Positions 15,599-21,785 of a DNA stretch of 21,785 nucleotides are shown piece after piece (positions within the stretch are counted from its first letter, which is position 1; every line of letters starts with the position of its first letter). A program made the position numbers and the translations under genes. Origin of the DNA: Pseudomonadota bacterium (GTDB lineage Bacteria; SAR324; XYD2-FULL-50-16; JAHJRI01); the NCBI GenBank assembly GCA_022360105.1, contig JAKSDL010000046.1, positions 1 to 21,785 on the forward strand, written 5' to 3'. The notes under the pieces were generated by a model. That model had not been told where the DNA came from. It saw nothing but the letters and a program-made list of their open reading frames with translations, and ran no database searches.

Positions 15599-16849
15599 TT
15601 ACATCACTTCGACCACACAAGCCATCGAGACACCGCCACCTCCGCAAAGAGTAGCCATACCAAGAGTTTTATTTCGATTCTTGAGAGCGTGAATCAACGT
15701 TGTTATCAACCTGGCCCCAGTAGCTCCTACAGGATGACCAAGACCGATTCCGGAACCGTTTACGTTAGTAATGTCACGATTTAATCCCAGTTCTTTCTCG
15801 CAACCAATATACTGGGCTGCAAACGCTTCGTTTACTTCGATCAACTCGAAATCATCAATTTTATAACTGCTCTTTTCCACCATGTTCTGCACGGCTGGCA
15901 CAGGAGAAAGCCCCATGACGGAGGGATGACATCCACCGGCACCCACCGCTTTGATTTTTGCAAGCGGATTCAAGCCCAGTTCCTTTGCTTTGTCTTCTGT
16001 CATTAGAATCATGGCAGCAGCACCATCATTCAAACCGCTGGAGTTACCTGCTGTGACTTTGCCGGTTTCCGGCACAAAAGCCGGTGGCAACTTTTTTAGA
16101 TCATCCATTGTTAACCCGGGTCTAAAATGCTCATCTTTGTCAAAAACAATTGGTGGTTTCTTTCTTTGGGGTACTTCCAGGGGTACAATCTCCTCTGCAA
16201 ATGAACCGTCGGTATTTGCCCTTTCTGTTTCGTTGTGACTCCGCAAAGCCACCTCATCCATTTCCTCCCTGGTTATCCCCATATGCTGGGCGATGAATTC
16301 GGCCGTATGCCCCATGATATAAGGCTTTCCCTTGAAATAACTCAAAGGTGCCTCGTTTTCGTTAACCGGGCCATCAGCAGCGTCTTTCAGCAGATGCGAA
16401 CCACAATGCAGACCTCTGATCATACGGTCTACAAACACATTGTCCTGTAACCGGCAACCCCATCTGGCTGCGGGAACTGTATATTCGGCACCCGACATAT
16501 GTTCCACTCCACCAGCCAGCACGACCTCAAAAACCCCTGCTTGGATCATCGCCATACTGGAAATGACAGCTTCCATACCTGAAATGCAAACCCTGTTGAT
16601 GGTGACTGCAGTGGATTTCTCAGGAATTCCCGCCATCAAAGCTGCCACTCTTGCAACATTCAAATTGTCCGCATGCTCCATACAGCTTCCCATGCGGACA
16701 TCATCAATCAAATCGGCTTCAATACCAGCCCTGTTGATGGCTTCTTTCATCACCACGCTGGCAATTTTCGGTGCTATCATATTCTTTAGCGTTCCTCCAA
16801 AGGTTCCGATAGCAGATCTACACGCTGATACTATTACTACATCTTTCAT
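15599..16849 (-). CDS. Acetyl-CoA acetyltransferase / thiolase
   Basis: This thiolase condenses or cleaves acyl-CoA units. Active residues, numbered from the longest frame (which begins one codon upstream at 16852), are Cys89 in NRVCISG, NEAF (341-344), His373 in GIGLGHPVGATG, and Cys403 in CGGGG. I prefer the second of two adjacent ATGs (start at 16849) because AGGAG then lies six rather than three bases upstream. At about 416 residues it is some 25 longer than usual; the excess lies in the loop at 128-180. It is the last gene of a minus-strand group after the methyltransferase. Biosynthetic versus degradative direction cannot be decided from sequence; the adjacent genes are not fatty-acid oxidation genes. 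Confidence 0.93.
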   Translation of the reverse strand: MKDVVIVSACRSAIGTFGGTLKNMIAPKIASVVMKEAINRAGIEADLIDDVRMGSCMEHADNLNVARVAALMAGIPEKSTAVTINRVCISGMEAVISSMAMIQAGVFEVVLAGGVEHMSGAEYTVPAARWGCRLQDNVFVDRMIRGLHCGSHLLKDAADGPVNENEAPLSYFKGKPYIMGHTAEFIAQHMGITREEMDEVALRSHNETERANTDGSFAEEIVPLEVPQRKKPPIVFDKDEHFRPGLTMDDLKKLPPAFVPETGKVTAGNSSGLNDGAAAMILMTEDKAKELGLNPLAKIKAVGAGGCHPSVMGLSPVPAVQNMVEKSSYKIDDFELIEVNEAFAAQYIGCEKELGLNRDITNVNGSGIGLGHPVGATGARLITTLIHALKNRNKTLGMATLCGGGGVSMACVVEVM

Positions 16850-16881
16850 CATTCTCTCCTTTTTCGATTCATTGAAAGGAT

Positions 16882-17499
16882 TTATATGCGACGCAAAAAT
16901 CCTAGGGTATTAACGATCTCCAGTTCCTCGAACAAACCTGATGCCAGAGCAAGTTTCCATATCTCATATGGTGCTTGGCCTCCTCGGGTGGGATCAGGAA
17001 ACAGATCGTGAATAGCGAGAATACCGCCTTGAACTATATGCCCTGCCCAGGATCGATAATCTCCCATGGCAGCTTCCATGCTATGCCCACCATCTATAAA
17101 AACCATGGCTAGTGCTGTTAGCCATTGTTTTGAAGCAATTGCTGAAGACGTGACGATTGGGATAACCGTCTCATCCAATCCTGCTTGATCAATGGTCTTT
17201 CTGAATTCTTTAAAACTATCCATGCTGTTGATCTCCTGATCAAACAGGTCGGGATCATGGTATTCTTCTCCTTTTTGATGTTCTTCCGAGCCTCGATGGT
17301 GATCCAGGGCGTATAATACACTATTGCTGGCTTGACAGGCTGTAGCCAGATAAACCGTTGATTTACCGCAGTAGCTACCCACTTCAAGACAAGGACCGGT
17401 TTTAGAGGCTTCAAGAGCATAGCGATAAAGAGCCTGTCCTTCATCCTCAGCCAAAAATCCTTTAATCCTTTCCGGATCAATGGAGAAATTTATTTTCAT
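16882..17499 (-). CDS. Class I SAM-dependent methyltransferase (Methyltransf_24-like)
   Basis: The 205-residue protein has the SAM-binding glycine motif CLEVGSYCGKST (37-48), an acidic loop-end ALDHH (64-68), FIDGGHS (134-140) and the late strand GGILAIHDLFPDP (158-170). These are features of class I methyltransferases related to those acting on sugars or small hydroxylated molecules. The target is unknown. It lies 15 bases downstream of the acyltransferase and 32 bases upstream of the thiolase, on the same strand. The ribosome site is weak (GGGAA). Confidence 0.85.
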   Translation of the reverse strand: MKINFSIDPERIKGFLAEDEGQALYRYALEASKTGPCLEVGSYCGKSTVYLATACQASNSVLYALDHHRGSEEHQKGEEYHDPDLFDQEINSMDSFKEFRKTIDQAGLDETVIPIVTSSAIASKQWLTALAMVFIDGGHSMEAAMGDYRSWAGHIVQGGILAIHDLFPDPTRGGQAPYEIWKLALASGLFEELEIVNTLGFLRRI

Positions 17500-17514
17500 G
17501 ATATGTTCCCGGGT

Positions 17515-18237
17515 TTAATCCCCTGCCTTGGGAAAAAGGATCGACCTTAACCAGCCAAGCGTACTGTTACCCTTTAAAAAAGAGCGATCAAAATTATCCA
17601 TATACCTTTTCAATTCGCGGGGATTTTCAAATAGTTTTTCTCTTTTGACGATTTCGATATCGGGATCCAATTCCTTAACCACCTTGGCTGGATTCCCAAC
17701 AGCAACGCAATTATCAGGAATATCCTTGGCGACCACAGATCCGGCCCCTATTATGCTGTTTTCACCAATTGTGACTCCCTTGCAGACAATGGCACTATCA
17801 CCGATCCAGACATTATTTTTCAATTCAACAGGGTCTGAATCCCCGACAGTCTTCAGTCGATCATAAATTCCATGCCAATCGGCATCAGATATGTATGCTC
17901 CATTGGCGATCATGCAGTTATCACCGATTTTGATTCCTGACGCGGAAGTGATCCTCACTCCCGGACTCACCAGGCAATAGTTACCAATTGTTATCTTGCC
18001 CCTGCCTTTGGCTTCAGACCAGATCACAAATTTAATTTTCTTGTCTGCTGCACAAACGATATGCGCAAAATCTCCAATGATTATCGGTGATCCAAAGATT
18101 TCTACATTCCAGGGGCGTATGAAATGATAGCCTTTGCCCAAAGAAGTAAACTGAGGTCTTAGAAAGTGTTCAACGTATTTATCCTGCAGTTTGTAATAAA
18201 GGCGCTTTAGATAATACGGGCGGCGGTCGTGGTTCAT
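17515..18237 (-). CDS. Left-handed beta-helix (hexapeptide-repeat) acyltransferase
   Basis: The 240-residue protein has tandem hexapeptide turns (about 48-178), including IIIGDF, ITIGNY, IKIGDN, VWIGDS and VTIGEN. The probable catalytic His122 lies in DADWHGIYDR, and the family ending GNPAKVVKEL is at 181-190. Relatives transfer acetyl or other acyl groups from CoA to sugars (maltose/galactoside acetyltransferase type). N- and C-terminal helical extensions (1-30, 192-240) are longer than in the simplest members. It is the first gene of the minus-strand group and divergent from the GT4 gene, which suggests acylation of a saccharide. Confidence 0.9.
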   Translation of the reverse strand: MNHDRRPYYLKRLYYKLQDKYVEHFLRPQFTSLGKGYHFIRPWNVEIFGSPIIIGDFAHIVCAADKKIKFVIWSEAKGRGKITIGNYCLVSPGVRITSASGIKIGDNCMIANGAYISDADWHGIYDRLKTVGDSDPVELKNNVWIGDSAIVCKGVTIGENSIIGAGSVVAKDIPDNCVAVGNPAKVVKELDPDIEIVKREKLFENPRELKRYMDNFDRSFLKGNSTLGWLRSILFPKAGD

Positions 18238-18702
18238 TACCGAGAATGATAAAGCTTTGGGTTAAATAACAGAAGTTACCGTTGTCAGCTTCAGATTCAA
18301 GAAAATGGCATCGGCTAAAAACTAAATGGACAACGGCCACGTGACATTGTTTACAATCTTACCACCCATCCAATAGTGCGGTGAGTTGATGATAAGCCTG
18401 AACAACAAAATTCGTCAAAGCCAGCTTGCAGATTCACGATACACTTTAGCTTATTCTCTTATGTCTATGATTGTTCGAAATCAGGTTTTTCAGTACTTTG
18501 AAAATGGATTTTGTACCTGCCGGTTCAGTTTTCCCCTATACAAAATTCATATTTGAGACTATGATGTCGTCTTACATCCGCTTGCTGGCCTCCGAATTTA
18601 TAGACCAATTCAAACAAGTCAACATTCACTTGAATTGCCTCTAACAGCCGGCCATTACAATATTGTCCATTCGTTATCTCAGTTCGATTCCAGATCCGGA
18701 AA
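18238..18702. other. Divergent intergenic region between acyltransferase and GT4 genes
   Basis: These 465 bases hold no convincing gene. An eight-base perfect inverted repeat, CCGTTGTC (18279-18286) and GACAACGG (18329-18336), is 42 bases apart and could be an operator or chance. CACGTG occurs at 18338-18343. A minus-strand open frame across the right end overlaps the GT4 N-terminus and is considered spurious. Confidence 0.5.
18635..18661 (+). promoter_or_regulatory. Candidate promoter for the GT4 operon
   Basis: TTGCCT (18635-18640) and TACAAT (18656-18661) are 15 bases apart and 41 bases upstream of the ATG. The -10 box is good; spacing is short, so this is tentative. Confidence 0.25.
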
Positions 18703-20004
18703 ATGAAAAAATTCGTCGATACCGATCTCCAAAACAGAGGAACCTCGTCGTTAGCATCCAGCATCAAACCTCTTAAAATATGCTTATTAGGGTATCGAAG
18801 CAAGCCGCATTGCGGTGGGCAAGGCATTTATATCAAGTATTTAAGTTCAGCGCTTGCAGACCTGGGTCATTCCGTAGACGTGATCTCCGGCGAACCGTAT
18901 CCCGAACTTGATGACAGAGTCCGACTGATTAAAATGCCGGGCAAGAATATGTTTGAAAAAGAGAGCAGGTTTGGTGCTCTTGAATGGAAAGACCTCACTT
19001 CATATACCAATTTCCTGGAATGGTTCAGCGTTCTGACAGGCGGATTTCCGGAGCCATATACCTTTGGAAGACGTGTGGTTAAGTATTTTAAAAAACACGG
19101 CTTTCAATACGACTTGATCCATGACAATCAGAGCCTGTGCTACGGTTTGTTGCAATTGCAAAAACAAGGATTACCCCTGGTGGCAACCATTCATCATCCC
19201 ATCACCAAAGATAAGGAAATTGCCTTAGCCACAGCCAATGGTTTCAAGCACAGATTGTTGATCAAAAGATGGCATTCTTTTCTTAAGATGCAAACCAAGG
19301 TGGTCCGGCGCTTGAAACATATGCTGACGGTATCCGAATGTTCCAGACAAGATATTGCCAACGCATTTAAAATTGATGATTCACAAGTATCTATTGTCTA
19401 CAATGGCATCGACACCAAGGCTTTTGCACCGATGCCGGAAGTCAAAAGACGGTCGTTCCGAATTATGGCTACAGCCAGCGCCGACATGCCCTTGAAAGGT
19501 CTTGATATTCTGCTCAAGGCTCTGACCGGGCTGATCCCACAATTTCCCGAGCTGGAACTTATGGTCATTGGCTCACCGAAACCCGGCGGTCATACTGAAA
19601 AACTGATTGGACGCCTTGGATTGGAACAAAAGGTGATCTTTATTAACAACTTAAAGACAGAGGAAATAACAAGATTATACGCCGAAGCCACCATGGCTGT
19701 TATTCCCTCTCTTTATGAAGGATTTGGATTACCGGCGGGTGAAGCCATGTCCTGCGGAACGCCGGTTATCTCTTCAGACGGCGGTGCTTTACCGGAAATC
19801 GTAGGTGATGCCGGTATCATTGTTCCCGCGGGTGATATCAAAGCGACGGAACACGCCATTCGGGATTTATTGGAAAATCCTCAAAAAAGAGATCGTTTGG
19901 GCAAACTGGGGCGACAGCGAATCCAGGACAAGTTCAGCTGGGAGGTCGCAGCCAGGCAGATGACTCGCTATTACATGGACGTATTGGAAAATGTTAACCA
20001 TTGA
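18703..20004 (+). CDS. Glycosyltransferase family 4 (GT-B fold)
   Basis: The 433-residue cytoplasmic enzyme transfers a sugar from an activated donor. The N-terminal domain starts at about residue 24 with KICLLGYRSKPHCGGQGIY, containing the donor-site glycine loop (38-41). The C-terminal domain includes IVYNGID (231-237), the EX7E motif EGFGLPAGE (339-347) with Glu339 and Glu347, and SDGGALPEIV (358-367). About 23 extra residues precede the domain; the ATG has GGAA only two bases away, so the start is not certain, but no better in-frame ATG exists before the domain. It overlaps the next gene by 14 bases, so the two are translationally linked. The acceptor is unknown. Confidence 0.92.
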   Translation: MKKFVDTDLQNRGTSSLASSIKPLKICLLGYRSKPHCGGQGIYIKYLSSALADLGHSVDVISGEPYPELDDRVRLIKMPGKNMFEKESRFGALEWKDLTSYTNFLEWFSVLTGGFPEPYTFGRRVVKYFKKHGFQYDLIHDNQSLCYGLLQLQKQGLPLVATIHHPITKDKEIALATANGFKHRLLIKRWHSFLKMQTKVVRRLKHMLTVSECSRQDIANAFKIDDSQVSIVYNGIDTKAFAPMPEVKRRSFRIMATASADMPLKGLDILLKALTGLIPQFPELELMVIGSPKPGGHTEKLIGRLGLEQKVIFINNLKTEEITRLYAEATMAVIPSLYEGFGLPAGEAMSCGTPVISSDGGALPEIVGDAGIIVPAGDIKATEHAIRDLLENPQKRDRLGKLGRQRIQDKFSWEVAARQMTRYYMDVLENVNH

Positions 20005-20701
20005 TTTTGACAAAATTGATCTACAGGATAACGATCATATCCTGGATTTGGGATGTGGTGTCGGCAGGCACGTGATAACCGCTTACACCCTGAAAAATGT
20101 TCATTCCGTGGGGATTGATCTAAAACTTGATGATTTAAAAACTGCCAACGATCGATTCAAAACCGAATTTGAAGAAAAGGACAATCCCGGTAAAAATTTT
20201 GGACTCTCTGTCGCTAACGGACTTTCCTTGCCTTTTGCGGACAACAGCTTCGACAAAATTATCTGCTCCGAAGTTCTGGAGCATGTTCCCGATTATAAAG
20301 CCGTGCTTACCGAGATTTACAGGGTGTTAAAACCAAGCGGTATTTTAGCAGCCAGTGTCCCCAGGAGTTTTCCCGAATGGATCTGTTGGAAACTGAGCAA
20401 AGACTATCACAATGAGGAAGGCGGCCACATAAGAATCTTTAACGCTTCCCGCCTTCGCAAGGAAATAGAACGAAAAGGCTTTACATTTTTTAAACGGCAC
20501 TGGGCTCATGCTCTTCATGTGCCTTATTGGTGGTTACAATGCTTATTCTGGTCAAACAAAGAAAAATCCCTAATTATCAAAGCATACCATAACTTTCTGG
20601 TCTGGGATTTAATTAAGAAACCTTGGCTGACGCAAACCATGGATCGGTTGCTAAATCCTCTAATGGGGAAAAGCGTTGTAATGTATTTTAAAAAGGATTA
20701 A
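19991..20701 (+). CDS. Class I SAM-dependent methyltransferase (Methyltransf_11-like)
   Basis: The 236-residue enzyme shows SAM motif I LDLGCGVGRH (18-27), acidic GIDL (41-44), NGLSLPFADNSFDKIICSEVLEHV (77-99) and LKPSGILA (113-120). The C-terminal half (125-225) is rich in Trp, Tyr and Phe (for example VPYWWLQCLFW), which suggests contact with membrane or lipid acceptors. It starts inside the end of the GT4 gene and is followed after two bases by the toroid gene. Such placement implies it methylates a product or intermediate of the GT4 enzyme, an inference. Confidence 0.9.
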   Translation: MLTIDFDKIDLQDNDHILDLGCGVGRHVITAYTLKNVHSVGIDLKLDDLKTANDRFKTEFEEKDNPGKNFGLSVANGLSLPFADNSFDKIICSEVLEHVPDYKAVLTEIYRVLKPSGILAASVPRSFPEWICWKLSKDYHNEEGGHIRIFNASRLRKEIERKGFTFFKRHWAHALHVPYWWLQCLFWSNKEKSLIIKAYHNFLVWDLIKKPWLTQTMDRLLNPLMGKSVVMYFKKD

Positions 20702-20703
20702 CC

Positions 20704-21780
20704 ATGTCCAAACTATTTTTTTTCAAAGGGTTTTTCCCCAACGATTTCTTTCTGGATACAGCTGATTACATTGCCTCGGTTCAGGACAAGGATGGTTCCA
20801 TACCCTGGTTTTCGGGAGGATATACCGATCCCTGGGATCATGTCGAAGCTGCCATGGGTCTCAGCATCTGTGGGCGATACGCCGAAGCTGTAAAAGCATA
20901 CTACTGGTTAAAAAACACCCAGCGCAAAGACGGCAGTTGGTGGAATGCATACAAGGATGGCAATGTTGAGGATAGATCCAGAATCGAATCCAACTTCGTA
21001 GCCTACGTTGCTACGGGGGTTTGGCATCATTTTCTGATCACTCGAAATTCTGCGTTTCTCAAAGAAATGTGGCCGGTCGTTGAGCAGGCAATTGAATTTG
21101 TTCTGACTCTGCAAACAGAGCATGGCGAGATTTCATGGGCTGTAAACCCCAGCGATGGCATTCTTGAAGATGCATTAATCACCGGATGCAGTTCCATTTA
21201 CAAAAGCCTGGAATGCGCCATCAACATAGCTACCGTGCTGGAACAGAAAAAAAACAACTGGGTGGCATCCAGAGACAAGTTGGGAAACACATTGAGAAAT
21301 CATCCCGAACGGTTTGATAGAACCTGGGAAAGCAAGGAACGATATTCCATGGACTGGTTTTACCCGGTTTTGACCGGTGTTGTAACCGGCCCTGCTGCCA
21401 GAACACGTATGAATGCCAAGTGGGATAAGTTTGTGGTTGACGGTCTTGGCTGTCGTTGTGTTTCGGATGAACCATGGGTAACGGTTGCTGAATCATGTGA
21501 ATTGACTATGGCCTTGATAGGATCAGGTAATCACAAAAAAGCGTCGCAATTGTTCAATTGGCTGCACGATTATCGGGATGAAGACGGGGCGTATTGGACC
21601 GGTTATGTCTATCCCAAAAAAGAACTGTGGCCTGAAGAAAAACCAACCTGGACAGCAGGAGCTGTTTTGCTGGCTGCAGACGCCCTGGCAAAAGCAACCC
21701 CGGCCTCGGAATTGTTTACAAAAGTCTCCCTGGTGGGTTCAGATGAGGCAAAAACGAAAAAGAACATTCACTATGCTTGA
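20704..21780 (+). CDS. Alpha/alpha-toroid protein of the prenyltransferase/squalene-cyclase-repeat type
   Basis: The 358-residue protein consists of helical repeats with QW-like motifs: QDKDGSIPW (27-35), QRKDGSWW (73-80) and QTEHGEISW (137-145). Other motifs are GGYTDPWDHVEAAMGL (38-53), YSMDWFYPVL (214-223), PWVTVAESCEL (257-267) and DEDGAYWTG (292-300). Such toroids are often labelled prenyltransferase, but residues typical of terpene cyclases (a DXDD motif) are not seen. It may therefore bind or hydrolyse a saccharide or polyprenyl substrate instead. AAGGA lies six bases before the ATG. It is the third gene of the GT4-methyltransferase set; I recall similar triplets in actinobacteria but cannot check. 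Confidence 0.75.
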   Translation: MSKLFFFKGFFPNDFFLDTADYIASVQDKDGSIPWFSGGYTDPWDHVEAAMGLSICGRYAEAVKAYYWLKNTQRKDGSWWNAYKDGNVEDRSRIESNFVAYVATGVWHHFLITRNSAFLKEMWPVVEQAIEFVLTLQTEHGEISWAVNPSDGILEDALITGCSSIYKSLECAINIATVLEQKKNNWVASRDKLGNTLRNHPERFDRTWESKERYSMDWFYPVLTGVVTGPAARTRMNAKWDKFVVDGLGCRCVSDEPWVTVAESCELTMALIGSGNHKKASQLFNWLHDYRDEDGAYWTGYVYPKKELWPEEKPTWTAGAVLLAADALAKATPASELFTKVSLVGSDEAKTKKNIHYA

Positions 21781-21785
21781 CAACA
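21773..21785 (+). CDS. Possible start of the next gene (partial)
   Basis: An ATG at 21773 overlaps the toroid gene's stop by eight bases (ATGCTTGA) and is open to the window end, giving only Met-Leu-Asp-Asn. The overlap resembles the one between the GT4 and methyltransferase genes, so a translationally coupled fourth gene is plausible. Nothing about its product can be said. Confidence 0.35.

Noticed and set aside
18525..18827. 100-codon minus-strand open frame across the GT4 start
   Set aside because: It overlaps the GT4 N-terminus antisense, has no ribosome site or recognisable motif, and would remove the GT4 start region.

Overview
The window is AT-leaning, gene-dense bacterial DNA from a Gram-negative organism. 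Evidence for this is an RND-type envelope transporter, a FliL-family flagellar protein, c-di-GMP and phosphorelay signalling, and lipid/glycan-type biosynthesis genes. The mix of multi-domain signalling proteins with cyclic-nucleotide-binding (CNB) domains, a GGDEF/EAL response regulator and a STAS protein would fit a deltaproteobacterium or a similar environmental lineage such as SAR324. That placement is inference; no rRNA or other marker is present. I saw no tRNA, rRNA, CRISPR array, integrase or intact insertion sequence.

Left part (1-8707): after the 3' tail of an upstream gene comes a 1227-residue RND exporter carrying two C-terminal CNB domains. Convergent to it is a REC-GGDEF-EAL response regulator whose EAL domain has lost several catalytic residues. 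Then follow a doubtful small secreted protein, ribonuclease Z (rnz), and a YiiX-like NlpC/P60-superfamily cysteine peptidase/amidase.

Middle part (8708-15143): a probable two-gene operon encodes a lysine-rich protein with three helix-turn-helix-like repeats and an orphan FliL homologue. Next comes nudC (NAD(H) diphosphatase), convergent to fliL, and divergent from it a macro-domain ADP-ribose hydrolase, so two NAD/ADP-ribose enzymes are neighbours. A small unknown protein, a CNB-HisKA-HATPase-REC-HPt hybrid kinase and a STAS anti-anti-sigma-type protein follow on the same strand.

A 455-base gap (15144-15598) holds a decayed minus-strand coding remnant and a roughly 165-base palindromic element with terminal inverted repeats, probably a MITE-like sequence.

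Right part (15599-21785): a minus-strand set (hexapeptide acyltransferase, methyltransferase, thiolase) is divergent from a tightly packed plus-strand set (GT4 glycosyltransferase, methyltransferase, alpha/alpha-toroid protein, and the first codons of a further gene). The acyltransferase, two methyltransferases, glycosyltransferase and toroid protein look like an operon pair for making a modified glycoconjugate or polyprenyl-linked product. The product cannot be read from the sequence.

Points most worth attention: the three-repeat HTH/lysine-rich protein coupled to an orphan FliL, the RND exporter with paired CNB domains, the EAL domain with at least three catalytic substitutions, and the GT4-methyltransferase-toroid operon.
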